From Clostridia bacterium (GTDB lineage: Bacteria > Bacillota > Clostridia > Christensenellales > Aristaeellaceae), in the NCBI GenBank assembly GCA_017524615.1, contig JAFXVJ010000005.1, positions 1 to 64,000 of the forward strand: a stretch of 64,000 nucleotides of DNA. The letters run 5' to 3'. Position numbers and translations under genes: made by a program. Each line of letters begins with the position of its first letter. Position 1 is the first letter of the stretch. The notes beneath the pieces were generated by a model. That model was given only the letters and a program-made list of their open reading frames with translations, was not told the origin of the DNA and did not search any database. Positions 44,542-53,459 of the stretch are shown piece after piece.

Positions 44542-45453
44542 TGCCTGCTGCAAAACGGCGTCACATCCTTCCTGCCCACCACCCTCACCGTGGCATGGAA
44601 CAGGCTGGCCGGGATCTGCGGCCACATGCGCGCCCTGCGGACGGAAAGCACGCGGCCGGATTTCCCCGGCGCGGAGATCCTGGGCATCCATTTGGAGGGG
44701 CCTTTCATCAATCCCGATTACAAAGGCGCGCAGAACCCGGCGTATATCCTGGCCCCGGACGCGGAACGCGTGCTGCCCTTTGCGGATATCATCCGGGTGC
44801 TGACCCTGGCCCCGGAAATGCCGGGTGCCGGGAATTTTATTGAGACCATCAGAAAAAAAACAACCATCGCTCTTTCCATGGGCCACACCGGCGCCACCTT
44901 CGATCAGGCCATGGCCGCCGCGGACCGGGGCGTCACCCGGGTCACCCACCTGTTCAACGCCATGACCCAGATGGTGCACCGCCAGCCGGGCGTGGTGGGC
45001 GCGGCGCTGAGCAGCGACCTGTATACGGAGCTCATCGCCGATACCTTTCATGTGAGCGCCGGCCTCTTTCCCCTGCTGGTCAAGGCCAAGGGGCGCCGTC
45101 TGGTGCTGATCACCGACGCGCTGCGCGCAGCGGGCATGCCCGACGGCGAATACGAGAACGGCGGCCAGGCCTTTGTGCTCAAAGGCGTGGAATGCCGCCT
45201 CAGGGACGGCACCATCGCCGGCAGCGTGCTGCGGCTGAATCAGGCGGTAAAGAACCTGCGGGATTACGGCGGAATCACCCTGGCGGAAGCCATCCGGGCC
45301 GCCTCCCTGAACGCGGCAGCCTCCGCCGGTTTGGCCCAAAGCAAAGGCTCGCTGGAGGCCGGGAAGGACGCCGACATCGTTTTGATGGATGCGGACTGCC
45401 AGGTCTGGCAGACCATTGTGCGCGGCGTTTCCAAGTATCAAAGAATCCGCTGA
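44299..45453 (+). CDS. nagA: N-acetylglucosamine-6-phosphate deacetylase
   Basis: Removes acetate from GlcNAc-6-phosphate, committing amino sugars to glycolysis or cell-wall reuse. The 384-aa amidohydrolase carries DVHIHGYG (57-64), GIHLEGPFINP with the metal Glu, SMGHTGATFDQ, THLFNAM and LITDALRAAG, the catalytic Asp region. The length is normal. ATG at 44299 has GGGGAGCGGG upstream. nagB is not in the window. Its 5' 81 codons are duplicated at 39944-40186. Confidence 0.94.
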   Translation: MKAIIHGTIVMPDGERRGKALLYTDRIIGLAEEAEALERADDIFDAEGRYVVPGLVDVHIHGYGGADVSDDDPDGVRRMAQCLLQNGVTSFLPTTLTVAWNRLAGICGHMRALRTESTRPDFPGAEILGIHLEGPFINPDYKGAQNPAYILAPDAERVLPFADIIRVLTLAPEMPGAGNFIETIRKKTTIALSMGHTGATFDQAMAAADRGVTRVTHLFNAMTQMVHRQPGVVGAALSSDLYTELIADTFHVSAGLFPLLVKAKGRRLVLITDALRAAGMPDGEYENGGQAFVLKGVECRLRDGTIAGSVLRLNQAVKNLRDYGGITLAEAIRAASLNAAASAGLAQSKGSLEAGKDADIVLMDADCQVWQTIVRGVSKYQRIR

Positions 45454-45588
45454 TCCCAGCACCCGGCGCGGGGAGCGAACCGCCGACGGCCGCGCTGGGA
45501 TGGCGTCCGGGGGCCGAAGACCCTTGGTTCAGGGGGTAGGGGGATGAAGAAACCCCTGCCCCCGTCCTCGTAAGTGACTCAAGGTGTT

Positions 45589-46263
45589 TTAGAACTGTCT
45601 CGGCTGAACAATCGCATTTATTTTTCCGATGATCCGTTCCGCCGCTTCCACGTGCATGATCCAATGCCGGGACAAGGGCATTCTGATCAGGCCCGCCACA
45701 TCCTTTCCGCCCCAATAGTCCACCAGCCAAGCCGCCTTTTCATCCGGCGATACCACGCCCAAGCGGCGGATACGTTCCTTGTCCGCTTCGGAAAAGCGCC
45801 GCTTCAGCATGCCGCTGTCCATGGAGCGAAGCCACGCGTCCGTGCTTTCCCGGACAGCCCGGGCGTAGTCATACAGCCCGTCGATCCGCAGCGCACGGGA
45901 AAACGCCGCGATTTCCTCACCCGCCAGTTCATTTCCCGTGGTGATGAGGGGCGATGCGGTTTTCTCCTGATACGCTCCGGAGAAAAACACTTCTTCCCGA
46001 TCCAGGATCAGCGTTTGGACCACGATATCCTCGATCCGCATGATGTGCCAGATCGAATAAGCCACGGTTTTGCTGTGATAGCCCGCATCGCCCGGAAAGG
46101 GCATCAGCGCAAATTCCCCCTCGGCCAGCGTGCTTCTCCATTGAAGCATTTGGTCGATCAGGGTCCGCCGCAGATCCAGCAGCGCGCCGATCCCCCGGTC
46201 AAATGTGGCCTTTTTCAGCAACGACTGCATGGTTTTATTTTTTTCCGACCATTCCGGATGCAT
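45589..46263 (-). CDS. DinB-like superfamily protein
   Basis: A 224-aa helical protein of DinB/YfiT-like appearance, a four-helix bundle that often binds a metal through three His. HSKTVAYSIWHIMRIED near residue 65 and HWIMHVEAAERI near the C-terminus supply candidate His ligands in the usual positions. Members act as thiol-dependent transferases or are uncharacterised. It begins just after the PfkB-kinase stop and is the last gene of the TetR-led cluster. Confidence 0.75.
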   Translation of the reverse strand: MHPEWSEKNKTMQSLLKKATFDRGIGALLDLRRTLIDQMLQWRSTLAEGEFALMPFPGDAGYHSKTVAYSIWHIMRIEDIVVQTLILDREEVFFSGAYQEKTASPLITTGNELAGEEIAAFSRALRIDGLYDYARAVRESTDAWLRSMDSGMLKRRFSEADKERIRRLGVVSPDEKAAWLVDYWGGKDVAGLIRMPLSRHWIMHVEAAERIIGKINAIVQPRQF

Positions 46264-46264
46264 C

Positions 46265-47179
46265 CTATTCCCTCCCTTTCCCGATCACTGCCTGAACTTC
46301 CCGGAGCCTGGGCGGATACAGCGGAAGCGGGAACCGGGAGATGGCGACCGCGGAGCAGGCGCTGGAAAAGCGCACCAGATCCTCATCGCTCATGCCATGC
46401 AGCAAACCGTAAACGCACCCCGCCTTGAAGGTGTCGCCCGCGCCCAAGGTGCTTTTCACCTCCACAGAGAACGGCTTCATCCGATGGATTTCCCCGCCTT
46501 TCCTGCCGTACAGCATCTCACCGCCGCCCTGGGTGAGGATGGCAAGGCCCTCCGCCGTTTCCATCAGCCGCCGCATCACAGCTTCCGGATCCATGCCCGC
46601 GTAATGCTGGGATATGCATTCCCCGGAAACCACGTTGACCGCGGCGCAGCGGTGAAGGGGGGAATCATGCGGGCTGTCAATGGTCACATAAGGAATGCCG
46701 TGCCGCCGGCATATTTCCGCCGCCCGCAGGGATTCTTCTCCGAAAAAGGGATCGACGGCGGCGGCTTTACAGCCCGCTATGTCTTCCTCCTTCGGGACGC
46801 TCCACCACCGTTTGCCAGAAGCGAACAGCGTTTGAAACCGCCCCATGGGCGAACGCACCAGCCCGGCGATCACCACATAATCCATCACGCCGGGATCGTC
46901 CTCCCAGATACGCAGCGGGGACAAATCAACGTTTTTCTCCGCATAGAATGCTTTCAGCATGGGCGCGACCCGGGTGCCGATCCAGGTCCCGTCGATCCGC
47001 ACGGATACGCCCAGCGCATCCAGCACGGTGGCCGCTGTGCCCGTTTCGCCGCCGGGGAGGAAATACTGCGCCTGGATCTCCGCATACGCATCCGGCTGCA
47101 GAAAACCGTCCCTCAAAAGAAAGGAATGGGTGCCCAGCACCTGGCCGAAAAGATATACGTCTGCTTTCCTGTTCATCAT
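46265..47179 (-). CDS. PfkB family carbohydrate kinase
   Basis: A 304-aa ribokinase-like sugar or nucleoside kinase. The N-terminal region has FLPGGETGTAATVLDALG, the substrate-side Gly-Gly region. The C-terminal PfkB signature STLGAGDTFKAG has the catalytic Asp and anion hole. The substrate cannot be read from sequence. ATG at 47179 follows GGAGG by six bases. In-frame codons extend far upstream but overlap the DUF3795 gene. Confidence 0.88.
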   Translation of the reverse strand: MMNRKADVYLFGQVLGTHSFLLRDGFLQPDAYAEIQAQYFLPGGETGTAATVLDALGVSVRIDGTWIGTRVAPMLKAFYAEKNVDLSPLRIWEDDPGVMDYVVIAGLVRSPMGRFQTLFASGKRWWSVPKEEDIAGCKAAAVDPFFGEESLRAAEICRRHGIPYVTIDSPHDSPLHRCAAVNVVSGECISQHYAGMDPEAVMRRLMETAEGLAILTQGGGEMLYGRKGGEIHRMKPFSVEVKSTLGAGDTFKAGCVYGLLHGMSDEDLVRFSSACSAVAISRFPLPLYPPRLREVQAVIGKGRE

Positions 47180-47258
47180 GCGATCCCTCCGATCCGTCCG
47201 TCTTGCCGCAGGCCAAATCCCGCCGCACGCCCCTGTATTTCGGCTCTTTTTTGATTTG

Positions 47259-47684
47259 TTACACGCCATGCCGCATATTCTTTTCTTTCTCGTAAAACGC
47301 CCTGCACAGCATTTGGAATTCTTCCGGGGATTCACAGGCATGCTCGCACTGCCGTTTCTTCTCTTCAGAACGCATGAAAGTATCCCGGACCTTGTCACAC
47401 TCGAATTCCGCGCATTCGCGGCACGCATTCACGCCGTGTTCCCGCGTGCAGGGCAGCAGCATAAAGCTGCATACGGGGCGGCAGCCGCAGCCGGTACACT
47501 TGATTTCATCGTTCGTGACCACGTGATCCCGCCAGCCGGCCTTATACCAGAATACAGCGGTTTCGTGCAATTCCTCCGCTGTTTTCGCGAGAAAGCGAGG
47601 GCACACAGCGCAGTCATCCCCGCAGACAGAAAGAATCGGCTTGGCGTGTTTCAGCGATTCCAGCCTGTCCGAATACCATTTCAC
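47259..47684 (-). CDS. DUF3795 Cys-rich protein
   Basis: A 141-aa protein with about a dozen Cys arranged as CGDDCAVCPRF, CTGCGCRPVC and CRECAEFEC, typical of DUF3795, which probably binds zinc or an iron-sulfur centre. Function unknown. It begins with GTG overlapping the TetR stop (GTGA). AGGGAG lies upstream. Confidence 0.82.
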   Translation of the reverse strand: MKWYSDRLESLKHAKPILSVCGDDCAVCPRFLAKTAEELHETAVFWYKAGWRDHVVTNDEIKCTGCGCRPVCSFMLLPCTREHGVNACRECAEFECDKVRDTFMRSEEKKRQCEHACESPEEFQMLCRAFYEKEKNMRHGV

Positions 47685-48292
47685 GGCCCTTCACTCCCTT
47701 TCTTTTCACCGTAAACCGCGATAAAATGCCTGCTGAACGCTTCGATCCGCCCAATGGCTTCCGTTTCCTTCTCCGGCTCCCGATCGCATAGGTGGATCAG
47801 CGCGGAGATGGGCGCGGTGTAGGCGAAGGCCAGCATGGCCGGGTCGTCCCGGCGCAGCAGGCCCTTGTCCATCATCCCGGAAAAGATGGGCGCAAATATG
47901 TCCGTCAGGCCGGTCAGAAAATGCTTGGTCGCCAAGGCCCTGGCCCGGTCATCCCGGAACTGCTCGATGGTCAGCAGCTTTCTGGTTTTGACGACGTTTT
48001 CATCGTGCACCGTAAAGCTGACCATGCCCATCGTCATGGTCACCAATTCCTCCAATGTATCCGGGATGGGCGGGAGGCGTTCCGCCGAGCCGAACCGTTC
48101 TCCATAATAGGCGATCATCTGATCCAGCAGCACATTCCAGATTTCTTCCTTGCTTTCAAAATGCTTGTACATGGAGGATTTGACCAGCCCGACGGCAGCG
48201 GCCAATTCCCGAATGTTGGTGCCGGCATATCCGTTTTGAGAAAACATATCCAGCGCTGCCGCCAGGATCCTTTCCTTCGTGTCCTTTGCCAT
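47681..48292 (-). CDS. TetR family regulator, probably autoregulatory
   Basis: A 203-aa TetR-type repressor. The helix-turn-helix includes NIRELAAAVGLVKSSMYKHF; the ligand-binding half is helical and diverged. ATG at 48292 is six bases after GGAGGG; a TTG further upstream is less likely. Its own promoter is covered by a 14-bp inverted repeat, so it most likely represses itself and the three downstream genes (DUF3795, PfkB, DinB-like). Confidence 0.9.
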   Translation of the reverse strand: MAKDTKERILAAALDMFSQNGYAGTNIRELAAAVGLVKSSMYKHFESKEEIWNVLLDQMIAYYGERFGSAERLPPIPDTLEELVTMTMGMVSFTVHDENVVKTRKLLTIEQFRDDRARALATKHFLTGLTDIFAPIFSGMMDKGLLRRDDPAMLAFAYTAPISALIHLCDREPEKETEAIGRIEAFSRHFIAVYGEKKGSEGP

Positions 48293-48316
48293 ATCCTTCC
48301 CTCCAGACAATAAAGC

Positions 48317-48354
48317 GACCGTTCGTTCACTGATATTATAGTGAACGGACGGTC
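48317..48354. promoter_or_regulatory. TetR operator, 14-bp inverted repeat
   Basis: GACCGTTCGTTCAC (48317-48330) and GTGAACGGACGGTC (48341-48354) are inverted repeats with one mismatch. They are separated by 10 bp that contain the -10 box. Binding would block RNA polymerase directly. Confidence 0.8.
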
Positions 48355-48363
48355 ACGTGTCAA
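48335..48363 (-). promoter_or_regulatory. Consensus promoter of the tetR-DUF3795-pfkB-dinB cluster
   Basis: On the minus strand TTGACA (48358-48363), 17 bp, TATAAT (48335-48340). Both boxes are perfect consensus. Confidence 0.9.
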
Positions 48364-48464
48364 GCTTCTGCTGACGATCCCGGAAAAATGGCTCCGCGCG
48401 GCGGCATCCTCCGTGCGTCAGCGGGTCATGGCCATCCTCCTTCCAAGCGCCGCGCCTCTTATCC

Positions 48465-49370
48465 CTAAAATAAATCCAGCGTGCTGTCCAGGTAGATTTC
48501 TTCCCGGACCTCCAGCTGTTTTTCCGGCCTGGTCATGTAATACAGCAAGAATTCCAGGATGAGGGCGCTGCCCAGGCCGCGCCCCTCGATTTTGAAATGG
48601 GAAAAGCCGCCGGGCAGGTAGACATTTTGAATATCCTGAATGCCAATGAACCCGGGATTCCTCATCGCGTCGGAAAAACGGTAGCCCCGATGGGCAGTGG
48701 GCGACACACAGCGGTGATCCGGGCAGTCCTCCCCCAGGTTTTTCCGGCTGACGTTCTCATAGCACGCCTTCCGGTCGGGGCAGTCAAACCAGCAGCATTC
48801 ATTGCACAGGAACTCCACCTTTTGCTTCTGCCGCTCCGACAGGATATGCAGCCGGTCGACGGCATGATTCAGCCGAAAATCCGGCACCACAAAACGAAAC
48901 TCCGGGCGGTCCAATTCCTCCTTCAGCTGTTGAAATCCCGTCAACACCTTGGTGGTGGAAGATACGAAATAGAAGCCGGGATAGGTCCGCCGGATATGGT
49001 CCAGCAGCAGGTCCGAGCTGATGATCACGCCGTTCTGCTCCGCGCCGCCGTTTTCAAACAGGGCGCACAGGGCATTGCACCGCTTGTCGGCCAGGTGTTC
49101 CCGGCGGAGCAGGGAATTGCTGAAGGTGAGCCTGGCGGAAATCCCCTGCTCCCGCATGAACGCCGCCACCTTCTCAGGCTGTTCCTCCCCAAACCCGACT
49201 CTGCCGCCGCCCCAGAGGCAGTCGGCGGGCGCGCCGTAAACAGACCCAATCTCACACCAGTCGTAAAACCATTCCCTGCGCTCCCGGAACAGCGGCAGAA
49301 AGACGCGGTACAATTCATAGAATTCAAACAGTCCGGGAAGATGATAAAAGGCTTTCATTTTTTTATTCAT
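48465..49370 (-). CDS. U32-like/TIM-barrel protein, function unknown
   Basis: A 301-aa cytosolic protein. Alternating strands and helices and a C-terminal Cys cluster (NECCWFDCPDRKACYEN ... CPDHRC) resemble the U32 peptidase/radical-hydroxylase-like group, which binds an iron-sulfur cluster. I cannot assign a subfamily. I chose the ATG at 49370, which overlaps the methyltransferase stop by eight bases; MKAFYH at 49358 is an alternative. Confidence 0.55.
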   Translation of the reverse strand: MNKKMKAFYHLPGLFEFYELYRVFLPLFRERREWFYDWCEIGSVYGAPADCLWGGGRVGFGEEQPEKVAAFMREQGISARLTFSNSLLRREHLADKRCNALCALFENGGAEQNGVIISSDLLLDHIRRTYPGFYFVSSTTKVLTGFQQLKEELDRPEFRFVVPDFRLNHAVDRLHILSERQKQKVEFLCNECCWFDCPDRKACYENVSRKNLGEDCPDHRCVSPTAHRGYRFSDAMRNPGFIGIQDIQNVYLPGGFSHFKIEGRGLGSALILEFLLYYMTRPEKQLEVREEIYLDSTLDLF

Positions 49371-50127
49371 CCTGCGTCCTGACGGCAACGGCCGTGAATT
49401 CGCCGGGCAGCTGACCGTTTTCCCATGCGGGATGCTCATCAAACCGCGTCAGGGAGAACCCTTGACGGATCATCGCATTGAGGATCTCGCTGATCGTGTA
49501 TTTTCTGTAGCTGCACTTGGGAATGCGGCTGCGCATTTCTTCCCCGTAAAACCGCGCGTGGGCCATTTCCCCTTCGTACACGGCCGTGGAAAAATAGCTC
49601 ATGGCAGGCGTTCCCAGCTTCAGCGCGTCCATGATCTTTGTGAAGGGGTGGAAATCGCTGCAGATCATTTTCCCGCCGGGCTTCAGCATGGCATACATGA
49701 TCCGCATGAATTCGTCGATATCATGGAAATAATGAAGCACGCCGCCCTCCATGAATACCACATCGAAATGCTTTCCGTATTTTCTCAGATCCGTATCCAA
49801 TACGTCGCCCACTTCAAATCCGATCCGCACATGGGCCTCTTGGGCTGTTTCCAGGGCATAGCGCCGGTTGGCTTCGGAAATATCGAAGATCGTCACATCC
49901 GCCCCCAGCAAGGCCAGGGGAATGGCCTTTTTGCCGCAGGAGCCACAGATATTGGCGATCCTCACGCCCTCAAAGCGATCAAAATAACCGGCATACCGCC
50001 GGAGCATGGCCAGTGGGTTTTCCATGTCCCGTTCCGCCCGCTCCTGCGGGGTGCCGGCCTGCCGGACCCAAAAGTCGTATGCGTCAAATTCCCAAGCCAT
50101 CTTGTTCCGCTCGCTGTAATCCTTCAT
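49363..50127 (-). CDS. Class I SAM-dependent methyltransferase
   Basis: A 254-aa enzyme with the Rossmann SAM-binding motif near residue 57 (IANICGSCGKKAIPLALLGA), the acidic FDIS after strand 2, and FMEGGVLHYF near strand 4. The first Gly-rich loop has a Cys-Gly-Lys variation. Substrate unknown; the closest general type is ubiquinone/menaquinone-like or small-molecule methyltransferases. It lies in an operon between the kinase-like and U32-like genes. Confidence 0.88.
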   Translation of the reverse strand: MKDYSERNKMAWEFDAYDFWVRQAGTPQERAERDMENPLAMLRRYAGYFDRFEGVRIANICGSCGKKAIPLALLGADVTIFDISEANRRYALETAQEAHVRIGFEVGDVLDTDLRKYGKHFDVVFMEGGVLHYFHDIDEFMRIMYAMLKPGGKMICSDFHPFTKIMDALKLGTPAMSYFSTAVYEGEMAHARFYGEEMRSRIPKCSYRKYTISEILNAMIRQGFSLTRFDEHPAWENGQLPGEFTAVAVRTQDE

Positions 50128-50190
50128 GGCACGATACTCCTCCCGCCGCTTTCGTCCTCCTGCGGAATGGCCGCACGGCGATCCCCCGCC

Positions 50191-50847
50191 TCATGCTCCC
50201 TGGCTTTTCCTCAGGCCAAGGGCTTCCTCCGCCAAGGCCAGCGTTTCCTCGACCGTCCTGTTTTCATCCCGCAGGATCACCGGGAATCCGGCGTGCAGGA
50301 ATGCGTTATACCGTTCCCTGGAATTGATGCGCGCCAGGCCCTGCCGGTAATTTTCCATGGCCCTGTCCGGATCCTTTTCCTCCAGGATCAGCCGGTACAG
50401 GAATTGCTTTTCCCGGTCCGGCCTTTCAAAGAAGCGTTTCACGGAGATTTCCGGATCGGCCAGCATCACCAGCACATGCCGGGGCGGGGCGACGGTTTTC
50501 AGCGTTTCCGCGGAAATGTTGGTGTCCACAAAAACCGGCTTGCCCCGGCTGCATATTTCCGGCAGCATCTGAAGCTCCAGCGCTTCGCATTCTTTCGCGG
50601 CGCCGTCGACCCAGGCTTCGTATTCCTCCGGCGACCGCCGGATGAAATCGTGCCAGTCCTGGAGATCCCGGGTATAGGTCACACAGGGGAATTCCGCTTT
50701 GTCCAGGCAGGGCAGCAGCGCGTTATGGTAGTTTTCCCCGCAGGCGATCCCCCGGTGCTTTTCAGCCAGCATACGCACCATGGTGGATTTGCCCGCGTAG
50801 GCCGTTCCGATGATGAAATAGGCGTTTTCGAAATACAGACTGTTCAT
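50191..50847 (-). CDS. P-loop kinase/AAA-type ATPase
   Basis: A 218-aa protein starting with a Walker A, IIGTAYAGKST (about 12-22), and containing VFVDTNIS, LVMLADPEISVKRFFERPDREK (LID-like, cited in part) and several Arg in the helical lid. It looks like a small-molecule kinase of the shikimate/AAA_17 kind. The ATG at 50847 was chosen because AAAGG is nine bases upstream; the ATG three codons earlier abuts the ribosome site. The frame continues antisense through pfkA, which is not coding. Confidence 0.78.
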   Translation of the reverse strand: MNSLYFENAYFIIGTAYAGKSTMVRMLAEKHRGIACGENYHNALLPCLDKAEFPCVTYTRDLQDWHDFIRRSPEEYEAWVDGAAKECEALELQMLPEICSRGKPVFVDTNISAETLKTVAPPRHVLVMLADPEISVKRFFERPDREKQFLYRLILEEKDPDRAMENYRQGLARINSRERYNAFLHAGFPVILRDENRTVEETLALAEEALGLRKSQGA

Positions 50848-51159
50848 CCGCGACATCCTTTCATAAAGGCAGGGACCGCCCCATCCGGCCTGTCCTCTGC
50901 GGCGCTGCTCCGGACGTTCCTTCCGCCCCGGCCCGATTTTTCCCCCTGTTCCGGATAAAGCCCGGGAGGGCCGCGCCGTTTTTTGCAGGCAAAACCGCGA
51001 CACATCCAGTATACCGCCTTCGGAACAAATGTCAACCAAACAGCCCAAAAACGCAGGGCGCGGAAAAAGCCAAAGGGTTCTTCGATCCAACGGTTCCGCC
51101 TTTTGGGGGACGCACGGATGAATCATCTGCGGATGGCTGAACCGCCGAAAGGATTTCAC

Positions 51160-51188
51160 TTGCCTGTAAAAAAAACTTATGCTATAAT
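51160..51188 (+). promoter_or_regulatory. pfkA promoter
   Basis: TTGCCT (51160-51165), 17 bp A-rich spacer, TATAAT (51183-51188). Confidence 0.75.
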
Positions 51189-51297
51189 TCCCATATGGAA
51201 TAACTTCCCGTACGATCACGCTGCGCCGCATCCCCTGCAGATGAGCGGCGCGGCCCATGGAAGCATGCGAGACCTGATAAAAAAGGAGTGAAAAAAC

Positions 51298-52284
51298 ATG
51301 GAACAGATCAAAAGGATCGGTGTTTTGACAAGCGGCGGCGACGCTCCCGGCATGAACGCCGCGGTTCGCGCCGTTACCCGTACCGCGCTGTTCAACGGCA
51401 TCGAATGCATCGGCATTCGCCGTGGCTGGCAGGGCCTGATCAACTGTGATTTCGTTCGGCTCTCCCGTGAAAGTGTCGGCCACCTGCTTTCCCGGGGCGG
51501 CACCATCCTGTACACAGCGCGCAGCGAAGAATTCATGACCGAGAGCGGCCGGCAGAAGGCCGTTTCCACCTGCAGGATGCTGGGCCTGGACGGCGTCGTG
51601 GCCATCGGCGGCGACGGCACCTTCCGCGGCGCGCTGGAGCTGTCCCGCTTGGGCGTGCCCGTGGTGGGCGTGCCCGCCACCATCGACAACGACGTGGGGT
51701 GCACCAATTACACCATCGGCTTTGACTCCGCCTGCAACACGGCCATCGAGTGCATCGACAAGCTGCGCGACACCATGCAGTCCCATGAACGCTGCTCCGT
51801 GGTAGAGGTCATGGGCCGCAACGCGGGCTTCCTGGCCCTGTATGTTGGCACTGCCGTGGGCGCCACCGCCGTGCTGGTGCCGGAACATAAACTGGACTTT
51901 GAAAAGGACGTGATCGGGCGGATCCGGGCGTCCAGACTGGCGGGCTACACCCACTTCATGATCGTTGTGGCCGAAGGCGCCGGCTCCGCCATGGAAGTGG
52001 GCGAAAAGATCCATGAGGCGCTGGGCATCCGGCCCACGATTTCCGTCATCGGCCATATCCAGCGCGGCGGCGTACCCACCGGACGTGACCGTGAAACGGC
52101 CACCCGCATGGGCTATTACGCTGTGCAGGCTTTCGCGGAAGGGCGCGGCAACTGCATCATCGCCACGCAGGAGGGCGGCATCGTGGAAATCCCCATCGAG
52201 GAAGCGCTGACGATGAAAAAGCACCTGCAGATGGATCGTTATCAGATCATGGAGGTCATGCAGTTCGGCAGCAAGCACGAATGA
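51298..52284 (+). CDS. pfkA: ATP-dependent 6-phosphofructokinase
   Basis: Phosphorylates fructose-6-phosphate in glycolysis. The 328-aa protein has SGGDAPGMN at the ATP site, GGDGT (104-108), TIDND (128-132, catalytic Asp130), MGRNAGFLAL and IQRGGVPTGRD. The GGDGT form of the ATP-site loop fits an ATP- rather than PPi-dependent enzyme. Perfect AAGGAG lies upstream of the ATG. Monocistronic with its own promoter. Confidence 0.96.
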   Translation: MEQIKRIGVLTSGGDAPGMNAAVRAVTRTALFNGIECIGIRRGWQGLINCDFVRLSRESVGHLLSRGGTILYTARSEEFMTESGRQKAVSTCRMLGLDGVVAIGGDGTFRGALELSRLGVPVVGVPATIDNDVGCTNYTIGFDSACNTAIECIDKLRDTMQSHERCSVVEVMGRNAGFLALYVGTAVGATAVLVPEHKLDFEKDVIGRIRASRLAGYTHFMIVVAEGAGSAMEVGEKIHEALGIRPTISVIGHIQRGGVPTGRDRETATRMGYYAVQAFAEGRGNCIIATQEGGIVEIPIEEALTMKKHLQMDRYQIMEVMQFGSKHE

Positions 52285-52564
52285 GCCGCCTCCTCTCCCG
52301 CCTTATCGGATGATCTCCTTTGGGCAGTTTGCGACGCTGGCAGATAAGTTATCTGTCAGCGTCTTTTATCTGGAACGCGGCAGAAGAGCGGAGGGAAGGC
52401 CCGGCCATTCAGCGCATCGCCTTTTTCATTGTTTTCAGCACCGTTTTTTCATGCATTTCTAATGATTCTCTTCTTGTTATCTCATGGAGACGTGATAAAC
52501 TGACCGCGTCAACCAAAGAACACGCCTCTGGCACGGAGCCAGAAAAGAGAGGGAGGTATTGGGT

Positions 52565-52753
52565 ATGAAGAAGCTTCACAAGAGCAGGAAACAAAAGATG
52601 GTGGCCGGCGTATGCGGCGGCATCGCTGAATATTTCAACATTGATCCCACCCTGGTGCGGCTGGGATTCGTGGCGCTCTCCTGCCTGGCCGGCGGCGGCC
52701 TACTGGTCTATATCATCGCCGCGATCATCATTCCCTATGAGGAGGACGCCTGA
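52565..52753 (+). CDS. PspC domain protein
   Basis: A 62-aa protein with the PspC layout: basic N-terminus (MKKLHKSRKQKMVAGVCGG), AEYFNIDPTLVRL, and a single hydrophobic helix ending in PYEE. Such proteins sit in the membrane and take part in envelope stress responses or act as small membrane partners. The ATG at 52565 has GGAGG eight bases upstream. It ends two bases before the YccF gene. Confidence 0.9.
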   Translation: MKKLHKSRKQKMVAGVCGGIAEYFNIDPTLVRLGFVALSCLAGGGLLVYIIAAIIIPYEEDA

Positions 52754-52755
52754 TC

Positions 52756-53118
52756 ATGAGCCTGCTGGGAAATCTGCTGTGGCTCGTATGCGGCGGGCTG
52801 ATAAGCGCCCTGGGATGGCTGCTTTGCGGCGTGCTCTGGTGCGCTTCCATCGTGGGGATCCCCATCGGCCTGCAATGCTTCAAATTCGCCCAGCTGTCTC
52901 TCCTGCCGTTCGGCAGGGAGGTCGTCTATCACGGAGGCGCCGTCTCCTTTCTCGCCAACGTTGCATGGCTCCTGTTCTCCGGCCTGGAGCTGGCCCTGTT
53001 CCATGCCGTGCTGGGCATGCTTCTGTGCCTGACGATCGTAGGCATCCCCTTCGGAAAGCAGTGCCTGAAAATGGCCAAGCTGTCCTTGGCGCCCTTTGGG
53101 GCGAGCGTGGTCTGCTGA
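52756..53118 (+). CDS. YccF family inner membrane protein
   Basis: A 120-aa protein with two copies of a short YccF module: LGNLLWLVCGG ... VGIPIGLQCFKFAQLSLLPFG and the echo VGIPFGKQCLKMAKLSLAPFG. Function unknown; it is commonly near stress genes. It is cotranscribed with PspC. Confidence 0.88.
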   Translation: MSLLGNLLWLVCGGLISALGWLLCGVLWCASIVGIPIGLQCFKFAQLSLLPFGREVVYHGGAVSFLANVAWLLFSGLELALFHAVLGMLLCLTIVGIPFGKQCLKMAKLSLAPFGASVVC

Positions 53119-53215
53119 ATCCCGGGGCGGAGCAGCGCATTCCATCCCTTGCCGGAGAATATCCGGCACTGTTTTTCCCGGTACGGCCCGCACTCTGGCC
53201 GGATACAAAAAAGGA

Positions 53216-53394
53216 TTCTTCACGGAAAGTCAGGGGGCAAAGAAACGGCCTTTCCCGTCATCCTGAACGGAGGGGAGCAAAAAGCGGAGGGGAATCGAAA
53301 GACCCGTTTGCCGGATGCATGGATCGCTCGGCTGCGCTTCGCTTTGCCCGGGAGGCCGCCGAAGGGTTTCCGTTTCCCTCACGATCCGTGAAAA
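53216..53394. mobile_element. Inverted-repeat element R5 (MITE-like)
   Basis: The segment begins TTCACGGAAAGTCAGGG and ends with the complement of a similar block (CCCTCACGATCCGTGAA). It encloses GTCATCCTGAACGGAGG and a region rich in short inverted repeats. A partial relative is at 37048-37135. No coding capacity. Confidence 0.55.
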
Positions 53395-53395
53395 A

Positions 53396-53428
53396 CAAAA
53401 AAGGCAGGCATGCGGCCCGCCTTTTTTA
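53396..53428. terminator. Bidirectional terminator
   Basis: AAAAAAGGCAGGCATGCGGCCCGCCTTTTTT is a GC stem flanked by A- and T-runs. It lies downstream of the sugar ABC operon on the minus strand and would also stop plus-strand readthrough. Confidence 0.85.
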
Positions 53429-53459
53429 TATTGCTCTCAAGCTGATGGCATGGATTCCG

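Noticed and set aside
50848..52278. Long minus-strand open frame extending the kinase-like gene
   Set aside because: It is antisense to pfkA, whose codons and motifs are certain; His/Gly/Ala-rich translation is typical of a shadow frame.
52474..52501. Promoter for the PspC-YccF pair
   Set aside because: TTGTTA and TAAACT with 16-bp spacing are possible but weak; not listed.
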